A stretch of 64,000 nt of DNA. It comes from Leptospira wolffii serovar Khorat str. Khorat-H2 (lineage in GTDB: Bacteria; Spirochaetota; Leptospiria; Leptospirales; Leptospiraceae). Under the pieces are notes generated by a model. The model saw nothing but the letters and a program-made list of their open reading frames with translations. It did no database searches and was not told the DNA's origin. Where the stretch lies: assembly GCF_000306115.2 (NCBI RefSeq), contig NZ_AKWX02000020.1, positions 620,001-684,000 on the forward strand, given 5' to 3'. Shown in pieces: positions 48,842-57,994 of the stretch; position 1 is the first letter of the stretch, and every line of letters starts with the position of its first letter. The position numbers and the translations under genes are program-made.

Positions 48842-49168
48842 ATGAGAGATATGAACGAAGTAAAATTCAGAATAGGAAAAGTATTTCTGATCCTGTTCGT
48901 GATTCCGGCATTCTTTTTAGGATTGTCTTATGCGGTTTGGCAGTTATGGAACTGGCTATTGCCCGAAATTTTCGGAATCAAGCAGATAAATTACTGGCAG
49001 GCGGTCGGATTGCTCGCGCTTTCTCATCTGCTTTTTAAGGGAGGACATTGGTTCGGAGGAGGTCACCATCGTCATCGCGGAAGACATTGGAAACGTCATA
49101 TGAAGGAGAGAATGCGAGCGAAGTTGCAGGAAAAACTCGATCAGTTGGATCGGGAACTTAAGGAGTAG
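48842..49168 (+). CDS. Small His-rich membrane protein, candidate anti-sigma or metal sensor
   Basis: A 108-residue protein: N-terminal membrane helix (about 12-36), a second hydrophobic segment (about 50-65), then the His-rich stretch GGHWFGGGHHRHRGRHW and a charged coiled tail. Similar small proteins with a His cluster occur next to ECF sigma factors in other phyla. The His run suggests metal binding. ATG at 48842 has AGGGGGA upstream. It is followed four bases later by a VOC-family gene. Confidence 0.75.
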   Translation: MRDMNEVKFRIGKVFLILFVIPAFFLGLSYAVWQLWNWLLPEIFGIKQINYWQAVGLLALSHLLFKGGHWFGGGHHRHRGRHWKRHMKERMRAKLQEKLDQLDRELKE

Positions 49169-49171
49169 TTC

Positions 49172-49531
49172 ATGTTTTTAGAGGTGAATCATATCGGAAT
49201 TACTTCCCGCGATCCGGAGGTAAGTGCGAATTTCTATAAAGATATATTCGAGCTTTCCGGATCGGAAGAAGGGGAACGTGCGTTAAAAATTTTGGGAATC
49301 GGAAACTCTAACATCGCTATCTATGGAGAGAAGAAGGATTCTAAGATATCGTCCTTTTCCTCCGGTTGCGATTTCGCGTTCCGAGTGGACACTGACCGTT
49401 TCTATTCCGTGGAGAAGAAACTTTTGGAACAAAAAATGGAATACGAAGCGAGAAAAGAGGGAAAGATTCTCTACTTAATATTCGAAGATCCGGACGGCTA
49501 TTTGATCGAATTGATTTGCGAGGACCGTTAA
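49172..49531 (+). CDS. Glyoxalase/VOC family protein
   Basis: A 119-residue single vicinal-oxygen-chelate module: VNHIGITSRDPEVSANFYKDIF at the start, DFAFRVD in the middle and FEDPDGYLIELI at the end, the usual metal-binding His/Glu pattern. Specific reaction unknown (lyase, dioxygenase or resistance-type). ATG with AAGGAG at 49160-49165. Last gene of the ECF operon, perhaps part of its response. Confidence 0.85.
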   Translation: MFLEVNHIGITSRDPEVSANFYKDIFELSGSEEGERALKILGIGNSNIAIYGEKKDSKISSFSSGCDFAFRVDTDRFYSVEKKLLEQKMEYEARKEGKILYLIFEDPDGYLIELICEDR

Positions 49532-49652
49532 CGAAACGAAAAGCGATCTTTCAAGGGTCCCTTAACGGATCGTCTTTCTATATCTGTCCGTTTTCAATCC
49601 AAAGATAGAGATTGCCAAAAAAAGGAACGGAAAAAATGTACACTTTACTCAC

Positions 49653-50228
49653 ATGGAAACGGAATTACTGGGCTTGTTCTGGACCGAAAAGATCAAGCTC
49701 AGCCAATATACGATACAAACCGTAAAGGATCTGAGTGATGCCCAATTGGATCATACCGATGCATTGGGAGAAACAGTCAGAAGATACCTCAATTCCATCG
49801 TAGCCTCCGATTTTCTTTTCCGTTTATCCCTGCCGGTTTCCGTAGGAATCAGCGCGATTTTACCCATTCCACGCCAAACCGAAGCCGATGTAGAAAAGGA
49901 TCTGGTAAAGGTCCGGGATTTGTTCGGTTCTCCCCCTCTTCCCAGCCATTTAAAGGACGTAGTGGTCAGCTCCGCAGAGGGTATTTACTTCGAAGGTTGC
50001 AATCCTAGTATTCTTCCCACTCTACAAAGGTGGAAAAAGATCCTACTCCGTTTGGAAAAATCGATCCATGGTTTGAGCCAGAAGGACTCCTTGAAATACA
50101 GGTATTTTTCCGTCCTGGGAATCGTTTCCCTTCCCGTTGCCATCAATTATTTCTCCACCCAAAACCTATACTATCTCAGAAACGGAATCCTGAAAATTAA
50201 GGAGAATCCTTCTTTCCCGAAGTCCTAA
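49653..50228 (+). CDS. Hypothetical protein, 191 aa
   Basis: Not recognised. No signal peptide; probably all helical (a DinB-like four-helix bundle is possible from the spacing, but no metal His triad is evident). A hydrophobic stretch near 150-165 is too short to be sure of as membrane. It lies 66 bases upstream of icd, same strand; likely its own transcript. Confidence 0.6.
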   Translation: METELLGLFWTEKIKLSQYTIQTVKDLSDAQLDHTDALGETVRRYLNSIVASDFLFRLSLPVSVGISAILPIPRQTEADVEKDLVKVRDLFGSPPLPSHLKDVVVSSAEGIYFEGCNPSILPTLQRWKKILLRLEKSIHGLSQKDSLKYRYFSVLGIVSLPVAINYFSTQNLYYLRNGILKIKENPSFPKS

Positions 50229-50294
50229 GTTCCCGGAGAATGGAAAAACCTAAGGTTTAACCTGCAATTCATCCGAAACTCTAAGGAGCATCCA

Positions 50295-51494
50295 ATGGCT
50301 AAGATTAAGGTGAAAACTCCCCTCGTCGAACTCGACGGGGACGAGATGACACGCATTATTTGGAAAGAAATCAAGGATCGTTTCATCCATCCTTATCTCG
50401 ATATCGAATTAGATTATTATGATCTAGGCGTCGAGTATCGGGACAAAACCGACGACAAAGTGACCGTCGATTCCGCAAACGCGATTTTAAAATACGGAGT
50501 AGGGGTCAAGTGCGCTACCATAACTCCGAACCAAGACCGCGTGGTGGAATACAAACTCAAAAAAGAGTGGAAGTCTCCGAACGGAACCATTCGTTCCATC
50601 CTGGACGGAACCGTTTTCCGTAAGCCCATCATCGTAAATAATATTCCCTCCGGAGTTAGATCCTGGGAAAAACCGATCGTAGTTGGACGTCACGCTTTCG
50701 GCGACTTATACAAAGACACCGAATTATACATTCCGGAAGCCGGAAAAGTAGAGATCGTATTTACTACAAAAGACGGAAAAGAAAAAGAAAGAGTCACTAT
50801 CAACGATTTCGACGGACCCGGAGTAGTCATGGGTCAGTTCAATGTGGACAAATCCATCTACAGCTTTGCGGAAGCTTGCTTCAATTACGCGATTTCCGAA
50901 AAAATCAATGTATGGTTTGCGACTAAAGATACCATTTCTAAAAAATACCACGCTCGCTTCCGTGCGATCTTCGAAGAAGTTTCCACAAAAAGAGCCGCAG
51001 AATTGAAAGCCGCCGGTATCGAATATTGGTATTATTTGATCGACGACGCGGTCGCTCAGATCGTTAAGAATCCGGGCGGAATGCTTTGGGCATTAATGAA
51101 CTACGACGGAGATGTGATGTCGGATATGGTCGCATCCGGTTTCGGATCTTTAGGTCTTATGACTTCCGTTCTGGTTTCGCCGGATGGAAAATTCGAATAC
51201 GAAGCGGCTCATGGAACCGTGACTCGTCACTATCGTAAATACCAAAAAGGGGAAACCACTTCCACCAACTCGGTAGCTTCTATCTTCGCATGGACGGGAG
51301 CATTGGCCAAGAGGGGAGAATTGGACGGAACTCCCGATGTGGTTGCGTTCGCTCAAAAATTAGAGAAGGCCGTAATCGATACGATCCAAGCCGGAGAGAT
51401 GACCAAGGATTTGGTCTTACTAACCACAACCAAAGGCCCGAAAGAATTGGATACCTTCCAATTCATGGAGGCGATCCAAAAGCGTTTAGGCTGA
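50295..51494 (+). CDS. icd: NADP-dependent isocitrate dehydrogenase, eukaryote-type
   Basis: Oxidises isocitrate to 2-oxoglutarate in the TCA cycle. 399 residues with the type II (mitochondrial/cytosolic eukaryotic-like) sequence: [65 protein letters not shown] and [14 protein letters not shown]. This differs from the E. coli-type enzyme. ATG with AAGGAGCA 8 bases upstream. Product sure; cofactor NADP inferred from the subfamily. Confidence 0.96.
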   Translation: MAKIKVKTPLVELDGDEMTRIIWKEIKDRFIHPYLDIELDYYDLGVEYRDKTDDKVTVDSANAILKYGVGVKCATITPNQDRVVEYKLKKEWKSPNGTIRSILDGTVFRKPIIVNNIPSGVRSWEKPIVVGRHAFGDLYKDTELYIPEAGKVEIVFTTKDGKEKERVTINDFDGPGVVMGQFNVDKSIYSFAEACFNYAISEKINVWFATKDTISKKYHARFRAIFEEVSTKRAAELKAAGIEYWYYLIDDAVAQIVKNPGGMLWALMNYDGDVMSDMVASGFGSLGLMTSVLVSPDGKFEYEAAHGTVTRHYRKYQKGETTSTNSVASIFAWTGALAKRGELDGTPDVVAFAQKLEKAVIDTIQAGEMTKDLVLLTTTKGPKELDTFQFMEAIQKRLG

Positions 51495-51505
51495 TTTTTT
51501 CGTTT

Positions 51506-52129
51506 ATGAAGCCTAATCGAAAAATAGGGAGGAGCCGGATCTGGCTCCTTCTTTTTTTATTCTCCTTCGGATCGATATTCGGTCAGAAGGTGCCTTTACC
51601 TAAGGAGCCTAGTCTTCCCCAGGAACCTGGCCTGGACGCAAGGGGAGACGCCCAAACAGGCAATTCTTCAAGCAAGCCGGAAGGCGTAAAAATCAAAGCC
51701 TATTTTTGCGACGGTAGAACGATCCAGGGTGTTTGGAGATCCGCTCCCAAGGAATTCTCCTTCAAGCACAAAAGAGACAATATTCAATATTCTAAAACTT
51801 TAAAGTTTGAGGATGTATCCAAGATACTGATCAAGACTTGGAAATTACAGCAGGGCAAACCGAATCCCCAAGGCACTCCGTTCAAGGCAGAACCCTGGGA
51901 AGTGCATTATAAGACCAAAACCAACGAGACCTTCGAAAGATTCGGAGATATCCGAAAGGATTTTTCGGAAATCAAGATAGAGAACGAGTTGGGAGAAGCA
52001 AATCTATACTTTTATTGGATGGACCTTCAATACGAGGATAAAACCTGGTATTCCAAATTACCTAAGATGGAAGGCGATATCAGAAAGGAATGCCATCCGG
52101 ACGTATTGGTCGGTATAGAATTTCTCTGA
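51506..52129 (+). CDS. Exported hypothetical protein, 207 aa
   Basis: Not recognised. The signal peptide (about 8-27, ending FGQ-K) starts at the ATG 12 bases after the icd stop; a frame open from 51290 runs inside icd and is not the real start. The mature part has a Pro/Gly/Ser-rich linker (about 30-58), then a beta-rich domain beginning KIKAYFCDGRTIQGVW. Probably co-transcribed with icd. Confidence 0.72.
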   Translation: MKPNRKIGRSRIWLLLFLFSFGSIFGQKVPLPKEPSLPQEPGLDARGDAQTGNSSSKPEGVKIKAYFCDGRTIQGVWRSAPKEFSFKHKRDNIQYSKTLKFEDVSKILIKTWKLQQGKPNPQGTPFKAEPWEVHYKTKTNETFERFGDIRKDFSEIKIENELGEANLYFYWMDLQYEDKTWYSKLPKMEGDIRKECHPDVLVGIEFL

Positions 52130-52138
52130 TAAAGACGG

Positions 52139-53002
52139 TTAGAATTCCGTAAGGAACGAAACGATTTCTTCGATCTTATATGGCTTAGAAAAGATACGAA
52201 CTCCTTCCGGGAACGGATCGGACAAAGAGGATTCGTCTGCGGCGGTGGTGATCCCTAATTTCATCCCGAAAAATTCGGTCTTACTTTGGATGATTCTGCA
52301 GAGTTCATCACCGTTCATATTAGGCATGTATAGATCCGAAAAGATTGCGGAGACCTTATGCGGATTCTCTTCCAGAATCCGTAAGGCGTGCTCTGCGGAG
52401 ACTGCGGTTTGTATTTCCGCACCTTGCAATTCCAATAATCTACGGAATAATACTAGATTGAGTTCCGAGTCGTCTACGATGAGAATCTTTCGATTCGTTA
52501 AGGGTCGGTTCTTTTGCCTAAATTCCATTTTGTAACTATTCTCCTGTAGAAGATCCTGGAGAATAGCGGCAATAGACGCCTTGAAAAAGGCCAGGTCGAC
52601 GGACTTCTCGATAAATCCGTCCGCGCCCGAATCATGGGCGTGAATCCTATTTCTCTCGGTAAAATCTGAAGTAACGAACAGGATTCTGGCGGAAGAAGAC
52701 GCGTATTTCCTGGAGTCTTTTTCGAATCCTCTGATTCTTCTGCATAAATCGAATCCCGTCCCGCCTTCCAGATGGATCCCTAAGGTGATCAGATCGAATT
52801 CTTCTTTCATAGCCAATCGACCGGCTTCTTCCACGTTGGCCAATTCCTTTACTTCGAATTGAGAAGAGGGGAACTCGGAGGCGATGATATTACGGGTAAC
52901 TTTACCGCTATCTACGATCAGTATCTTTAATCTTTTTGAATGAGAAGAAGGAGCGGTATCCATGATTGACGCCTTAATAATACGCTCCCGGTTAGCTTCC
53001 AT
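52139..53002 (-). CDS. Double-receiver response regulator, first receiver lacking Asp
   Basis: A 287-residue protein made only of two CheY-like receivers (about 25-150 and 165-287) with no output domain. The first receiver reads DLITLGIHLEGGTG, with Gly where the phospho-acceptor Asp belongs; the second reads AIFSDLYMPNMNG with Asp present, and both switch regions are recognisable (FIEKS, FSKPY). A phosphorelay adaptor or competitor is likely. Start: ATG at 53002 or, with AAGG at a better distance, at 52963. Confidence 0.88.
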   Translation of the reverse strand: MEANRERIIKASIMDTAPSSHSKRLKILIVDSGKVTRNIIASEFPSSQFEVKELANVEEAGRLAMKEEFDLITLGIHLEGGTGFDLCRRIRGFEKDSRKYASSSARILFVTSDFTERNRIHAHDSGADGFIEKSVDLAFFKASIAAILQDLLQENSYKMEFRQKNRPLTNRKILIVDDSELNLVLFRRLLELQGAEIQTAVSAEHALRILEENPHKVSAIFSDLYMPNMNGDELCRIIQSKTEFFGMKLGITTAADESSLSDPFPEGVRIFSKPYKIEEIVSFLTEF

Positions 53003-53090
53003 ATTATTGAGAGACGGAGAGAAAGAGAAAAGCTCCCCTTTAAATCGATATCAAAAATAAGGAATTTTGCAACCAACCTGTGTCTTAATT

Positions 53091-54293
53091 CTATCCCTTG
53101 GACTTCAAAATTCCTTTTTGATAGATATCAATAGATGTAAGAATTGCGTCGTAAATGGAGTCGGCTTTGCCGTATTCCGATCCGTCCAAATCGGTCCAAG
53201 TTCCTCGATTCGATTCGGTTAGGTTCAAATAGAATATGGGCTGTCCTTTTCTTCCCCAAGGGTCGGAATCGGGGATCAGAGTCATGGATCCGAATACGGA
53301 AAATACGAGTTTATATTCTTTGGATTTATGTGAGAAGAGGAAAGACTTCGGCCAATCCGATTCTGAAATTTCTTTCCATATGAAGTAAGAGGATAATCCT
53401 CTTATCAGGTCCGAGACCGCATATTGTTTTTCTTGGATCGAATCCGCCGATCCCTTTCCTAAGGAAGTTTTAGCGCGGTTCCATAATATTTCCAATTCTG
53501 AGAGAGGTGTCTCCGAGAATTCCTTTTCGGATTTAGAAAGTTCGGATTCGATATATTCTATTCTTCTTTTGAATTTCGTATTCGTTCTAGTGAGGGCCGA
53601 TTCCGAGGAGATTCCTAATTTTCTAGCCAGATTCACGATCGTAAAGAGAAGGTCTCCCAATTCTTCTTCGATCCGAACCTGATTTGCCGAAGGATCCTCG
53701 ACCGCACGAACTTCTTCTAAGAATTCGTTCAACTCTTCGATGAGCTTTTCTTCGACCCCTTTTACGTTCTCCCAATCGAAGCCCGATTTAGCGGCTTTCT
53801 TTTGGTATTTCTCCGCTTTTAGAAGGGAAGGAAACGTTTCCGGTACTCCTGCTAAGATGGATTTCTTAGAGTCCGTTTTTTTATTTCTTAGTTGTTTTTC
53901 TTTTTCTTTGAATGAATCCCAGTTGGCGACCACCTCGTCGGCGGAACCTATCTTTCCGGTTTCCGGATCGAATACATGAGGGTGACGTAGGACTAATTTT
54001 TCGGCAACGTCCTTGGCGACATCTTCCAAATCGAACGCTCTTCTTTCCGAAGCTATCTGGGCGTGCAGTACTACCTGAAAAAGGAGATCTCCTAATTCTT
54101 CCTTGCTATGCTCGTCGTCCCCTTTCAAAAGAGCCTCTACGGTCTCTTGGGATTCCTCGATCAGATAAGGTATGAGAGTGAGATGGGTCTGTTCCTTATC
54201 CCAAGGACAGCCTTCCGGACTTCTAAGTTTAGCGGTTATGTCTTGGAGATAGGAAAGATAACCGGGATAATCGTTCGGATTCGGTGCCTTCAT
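53091..54293 (-). CDS. mazG: Nucleoside triphosphate pyrophosphohydrolase MazG, extended
   Basis: Cleaves NTP/dNTP to NMP and pyrophosphate. Two MazG halves are present (about 20-130 with the [13 protein letters not shown] start and [14 protein letters not shown]; and about 155-265 with [15 protein letters not shown]), carrying the EExxE...ExxD metal sites. The protein is 400 residues, about 130 longer than typical (about 260); the C-terminal 125 residues form an unrecognised, Trp/Tyr/Ser-rich domain. ATG 54293. Confidence 0.9.
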   Translation of the reverse strand: MKAPNPNDYPGYLSYLQDITAKLRSPEGCPWDKEQTHLTLIPYLIEESQETVEALLKGDDEHSKEELGDLLFQVVLHAQIASERRAFDLEDVAKDVAEKLVLRHPHVFDPETGKIGSADEVVANWDSFKEKEKQLRNKKTDSKKSILAGVPETFPSLLKAEKYQKKAAKSGFDWENVKGVEEKLIEELNEFLEEVRAVEDPSANQVRIEEELGDLLFTIVNLARKLGISSESALTRTNTKFKRRIEYIESELSKSEKEFSETPLSELEILWNRAKTSLGKGSADSIQEKQYAVSDLIRGLSSYFIWKEISESDWPKSFLFSHKSKEYKLVFSVFGSMTLIPDSDPWGRKGQPIFYLNLTESNRGTWTDLDGSEYGKADSIYDAILTSIDIYQKGILKSKG

Positions 54294-54464
54294 TTAGTAC
54301 TAGGCTTGTTCCGTCTGTGGGAATTCCCACTCTTTTTCCCGTAAATGAAGATTGACGATAGGATTTCCGGGTCGAATCTATCCGAAAATCCGGATTTCAA
54401 TTCGTTCTCTTGCGATTCTTTGAGATCCGTGTTAAAATCCGGTTTAAAGGATCCAAGAACTATC

Positions 54465-54983
54465 ATGGCTCTATCAAGAAATTTAGTAGCATTCGTATTA
54501 CTCTCGGTTGCCGTTATCAGCCGCTTCCTTCCCCATTTACCGAACTTTACTCCGGTATTAGCGATCTCCTTATTCGCAGGAGTATATTTCTCCAATCGTT
54601 GGCTCGCTTTAGGATTGCCTATGGGTATCATGTTCTTAAGCGACTTATGGATCGGTCTACATGACTTAATGCCTGTCGTTTACGGATTGTTCCTGCTCTT
54701 TGCAGTTGTGGGAATGTATCTGAAGGAGAGATTGAATCCGATCTCTCTCGGACTCGCAGGTTTCTTGGGTTCGGTAACCTTCTTTATCGTTACGAATTTC
54801 TTCGTGTGGCTGACTTCCGGAATGTACACCTTGGATGGAAACGGTTTTGTCGCTTGTTATGTTGCAGCTCTGCCTTTCTTTAAATACGCTCTATTGGGCG
54901 ACGCGGTTTATATTCCCGCATTATTCGGAACCTTCTATCTTTTGGAAAGATCGGGATTCGTTACTTCCCCTCAAGCAGCTTAA
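54465..54983 (+). CDS. DUF6580-like membrane protein (ECF-transporter-like)
   Basis: A 172-residue protein with five or so membrane helices and short loops. The pattern (N-terminal SRFLPHLPNFTPVLAISLFAGVYF, a middle PLGI..DLWIGLHD) matches the DUF6580 family, resembling substrate-binding components of energy-coupling-factor transporters. Ligand unknown. ATG at 54465 is chosen because conservation-like sequence begins there; the frame is open from 54345 without a membrane-like N-terminus. A strong terminator follows. Confidence 0.72.
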   Translation: MALSRNLVAFVLLSVAVISRFLPHLPNFTPVLAISLFAGVYFSNRWLALGLPMGIMFLSDLWIGLHDLMPVVYGLFLLFAVVGMYLKERLNPISLGLAGFLGSVTFFIVTNFFVWLTSGMYTLDGNGFVACYVAALPFFKYALLGDAVYIPALFGTFYLLERSGFVTSPQAA

Positions 54984-54992
54984 TCTTTTTCC

Positions 54993-55030
54993 TCCGCTCT
55001 CGGAATCACGGGAGCGGATTTTCCTTCTTA
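54993..55030. terminator. Strong terminator after the DUF6580-like gene
   Basis: TCCGCTCTCG (54993-55002) pairs with CGGGAGCGGA (55009-55018) over ten base pairs including one G-T, loop GAATCA, then TTTTCCTTCTT. T-rich sequence also precedes it, so it may serve the minus-strand outer-membrane gene too. Confidence 0.75.
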
Positions 55031-56293
55031 CTACAGAATCAAAGAAACGCTTAGATAAAATCCGTAGAATTTATCATGTACTTCTTTTTGGAGGGCGGAG
55101 CCGGTCGCGAATTGATCTAACGGCTTAGAGAATTGGTTTAGAAATAAAACGTCTCCCGGTGCTCCCGGAAATACGGTCGGATTATAATTGTACCCGGATA
55201 CTTTCGAAATCAATTCCGTGAATTGGAATCCCAAAGTGTACTTTAACCAGCGTGTACGTAATAAGGAGATACCTGTATCGATTTCGTATCCCGTTCTGCT
55301 GATTACGTTTTCCTTTAAGCCACCAAGTGGAGAAGTGTTTAAGATATACGGTCCGTTGATTCCGTTTAAAACACCTTCCGTCGTTCGATCGTAATGCCCT
55401 AGGGTTCGGAAATAGTCCGCTCTAAAATGACCGACTAAATTGGCGCTGAAATTCTTAAAGATGCGAAGACCGATTTGCGGACCCAATCCACCGGCTTTTT
55501 CCGAAGAACGACCGTATCCGTAATTCCCGGGAATATTTCCGTATTCTTTGGAGCTGATATCCAGATTCCGGGCTCCTACCGCTAGTCCGATTCTTCCCGT
55601 TGCGGTTGCCATGTACCAGGCGAAATTAAGAGAATAGTCCTGCCTTCTGTATTCCTGAGAATGATACTGCACCGGAGCCAAAGCGGATAGATTGGGAACC
55701 ACGTCCGCACTCGTATAAGAAGGGCGCATCTTCAAATCCAAATAATTCAATTCTATACCGAAGGACTTGGATTGATTCAAATATGTGACTCGAACCGGAA
55801 ATGCGGTCTTCGTGTTTCCTTGAGGATTGGAATATAAGGTAAGATTATCGTTTAATAGATTCGGATTCAGTCCCGAACCGCTAGCAGAAGCGGCGGCATT
55901 TTGATAGGTTCCGTTATAATTTAGGAAGGCATTGTAAGAATTCAATCCTACGTTTTTGCTTCTTGCCAAAGCCTCCGATTCCCAAGTGGAATGTAGCGCT
56001 CCGAATTGGAATTCGAAAGTGGGCTTGTCGTAAGGCTTCTGCAATTCCCGATCGTGCATTTCGTTTCGGGTATCTACCGCCAATTTTCTTTTTTCCGCGG
56101 CTTGCAGTGCTAGCCTTCTTCTTTCCGCCTGGTTTTGGGATTTCCCTGCCTGGTATTCCAGTTCGTCCGCTTCCTTTTCTAGAAGATCCGGATCCGGAAG
56201 TTTTGCGTTCGACTGTGCCGTTAGGGAAGAGGCGAAAAGTAGAATCGCTAAAATTAAGACTAAGAAAGTGGGGGACCCTGGAATCGTTTTCAA
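55031..56293 (-). CDS. Outer-membrane beta-barrel-like protein
   Basis: A 420-residue protein from the TTG at 56293 (AAGCGAGG six bases upstream; a longer frame to 56404 has no typical start region). Signal peptide cleaved near LTAQ-S, then a Glu/Arg-rich coiled segment (about 30-80) and an amphipathic-strand-rich C-terminal part rich in Asn, Gly, Ser and Tyr (GLQIG-, NYDLK-like alternations) ending in hydrophobic Leu. The coiled linker plus barrel suggests a surface porin/adhesin-like protein. No family recognised. Confidence 0.68.
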   Translation of the reverse strand: MKTIPGSPTFLVLILAILLFASSLTAQSNAKLPDPDLLEKEADELEYQAGKSQNQAERRRLALQAAEKRKLAVDTRNEMHDRELQKPYDKPTFEFQFGALHSTWESEALARSKNVGLNSYNAFLNYNGTYQNAAASASGSGLNPNLLNDNLTLYSNPQGNTKTAFPVRVTYLNQSKSFGIELNYLDLKMRPSYTSADVVPNLSALAPVQYHSQEYRRQDYSLNFAWYMATATGRIGLAVGARNLDISSKEYGNIPGNYGYGRSSEKAGGLGPQIGLRIFKNFSANLVGHFRADYFRTLGHYDRTTEGVLNGINGPYILNTSPLGGLKENVISRTGYEIDTGISLLRTRWLKYTLGFQFTELISKVSGYNYNPTVFPGAPGDVLFLNQFSKPLDQFATGSALQKEVHDKFYGFYLSVSLIL

Positions 56294-56476
56294 AATCAAC
56301 CTCGCTTGAATCGATCGGAGAATATTCGCATGACGATAAAGATGAGAATGCGAATCGCATTCCCGATTTATCGTAATCGAAAAGACTAAGTATCTTGGAC
56401 GCAAGACTCCAATTCTTTTTTATACGAAAAAAGAAAAAAGGGAGGAAGTCTCCGAGGAAAAAACGACTCTTGGGGT

Positions 56477-57400
56477 ATGATTTCCGGCTTCTCCCATTCG
56501 AAGGTACTTGCGGGAGGAGTTTCCGTATTTGTGGCCTTCTTCTTGGCCGGCTTGAAATTATCTTTCGGATTTTCTTTGGGCTCCGTGGCTCTTCTCGCCT
56601 CCGGACTCGATTCCGCTCTGGATTTCTTAAGTTCTTCCGTAAACCTATATGTTTTATATATTTCGAGTCGCCCTGCGGATTCGAATCATCGTTATGGCCA
56701 CGGGAAAGCGGAGGCTTTAGGAGGGCTCTTTCAGTCAGTTGCTATTTTAGGTTCCGTTCTCTGGCTGTTATATAAGACAATCGTTTCTACTGCGAATCGA
56801 GAGTCTTTCCTGCCCGAAGCTACCAGTATGATCATCATGTCCGTTTCTTTGATCGTTACGGGCGCTCTCGTTTTATTCCAAAGAACAGTGATTCGCAAGA
56901 CTCACTCCTTACTGATAGAGGCGGACAGTCTCCATTATCTTTCGGACCTTTTGGGAAATCTTATGATTCTGGTTTCTTTCGGTTTGGCGTATTTTACCGG
57001 ATGGACTTGGTTGGATCCTCTTGCAGGAGTCTTCGTGTGCGCTTACCTGGCGATCGGATGTATCCGTATTTTTAAAGGTAGTCTGGATGTGCTGATGGAC
57101 CGGGATTTTTCGGACGATTACAGAGACGTTCTTCTGCAAATCTTGGAAAAAAGATCCGCCGAAATTATAGGTTATCATAATCTAAGAGCGAGGTCCGCCG
57201 GAGAAAGAAAATTTTTGGAAGTCCATTTGGAACTTCCTAAGAGTTATACTTTGGAACAGACTCATTTCATTCTCGAAGAAGTCATGGATGAATTAAAACA
57301 GGAATTTCCTTATACGGAAGTTCTGATCCATCCCGATCCGGTGGATAACGAAGGGGATCGAAATATTCTTCTGGATAAAGAAAGCCCGCAATTCTATTAA
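56477..57400 (+). CDS. Cation diffusion facilitator (CDF) transporter
   Basis: A 307-residue inner-membrane antiporter for divalent metal ions (Zn, Fe or similar). Six membrane helices (about 8-200) with the helix II DSALDFLSSS, the NHRYGHGKAEALGGL loop and helix V HYLSDLLGN, giving the Asp/His metal site, followed by a cytoplasmic ferredoxin-like domain (about 210-307) ending with EVLIHPDP. The FieF-like DxxxD / HxxxD arrangement is intact. Short gap to the LOG-family gene. Confidence 0.92.
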   Translation: MISGFSHSKVLAGGVSVFVAFFLAGLKLSFGFSLGSVALLASGLDSALDFLSSSVNLYVLYISSRPADSNHRYGHGKAEALGGLFQSVAILGSVLWLLYKTIVSTANRESFLPEATSMIIMSVSLIVTGALVLFQRTVIRKTHSLLIEADSLHYLSDLLGNLMILVSFGLAYFTGWTWLDPLAGVFVCAYLAIGCIRIFKGSLDVLMDRDFSDDYRDVLLQILEKRSAEIIGYHNLRARSAGERKFLEVHLELPKSYTLEQTHFILEEVMDELKQEFPYTEVLIHPDPVDNEGDRNILLDKESPQFY

Positions 57401-57441
57401 TCGGGTTGCCAGCCCAAAATGAGACCCCATTCTGACGCAGA

Positions 57442-57993
57442 ATGAAACCAGCTATTTGCGTCTTCTGCGGTTCCCGTCCGGGAAAAGACCCGCGTTATTT
57501 GCAGGCGGCCGAATACCTCGGTCATCTTTTAGCCTCGGAAGGAATCGGGTTGGTTTACGGTGGAGCCACTTCCGGACTGATGGGTGCCATAGCGGATTCC
57601 GTCTTGGAAAAGAGCGGCACGGTGATAGGAGTGCTACCGGAGTTTCTCTCTCATAAGGAGATCGCTCACAAAAAGATTACCGAGTTGATCTTAGTTCCCA
57701 CAATGCACGAAAGAAAGCTTCTCATGTATGAAAAATCTTTCGCATTTATCGCCTTGCCGGGAGGCATAGGAACTCTGGAAGAATTGGTGGAGGTGACTTC
57801 TTGGAACCAATTGGGAGTTCTTTCCAAACCTATAGGTTTATTGAATGTGAACGGTTTCTTCGATTCTCATCTGGCCCAAATGGACCATATGGTGGACCAA
57901 GGATTCTTGGACTCCCAGACCAGAGATTGGATCGACGTCAGCGGCGATCCTGACGAACTTCTGGAACGTATCCTAAAAAGAACTAGACTCTAA
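57442..57993 (+). CDS. LOG family phosphoribohydrolase
   Basis: A 183-residue TIGR00730/LOG protein with the motif PGGIGTLEELVEV (about 105-118) and the N-terminal CVFCGSRPGKDPRYL nucleotide-binding loop. Members release purine bases from nucleoside 5'-monophosphates (cytokinin-type or housekeeping nucleotide salvage). No PLD or lysine decarboxylase activity is expected despite older names. It abuts the convergent ankyrin gene (stop to stop 1 base). Confidence 0.9.
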   Translation: MKPAICVFCGSRPGKDPRYLQAAEYLGHLLASEGIGLVYGGATSGLMGAIADSVLEKSGTVIGVLPEFLSHKEIAHKKITELILVPTMHERKLLMYEKSFAFIALPGGIGTLEELVEVTSWNQLGVLSKPIGLLNVNGFFDSHLAQMDHMVDQGFLDSQTRDWIDVSGDPDELLERILKRTRL

Positions 57994-57994
57994 C

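Noticed and set aside
49560..49600. Short AAGGG/CCCTT stem after the VOC gene as a terminator
   Set aside because: The loop would be one base and the tail is not T-rich enough to call.
51290..51505. Reading frame inside the 3' end of icd continuous with the 207-aa gene
   Set aside because: Out of frame with icd and not protein-like; the signal peptide begins at 51506.
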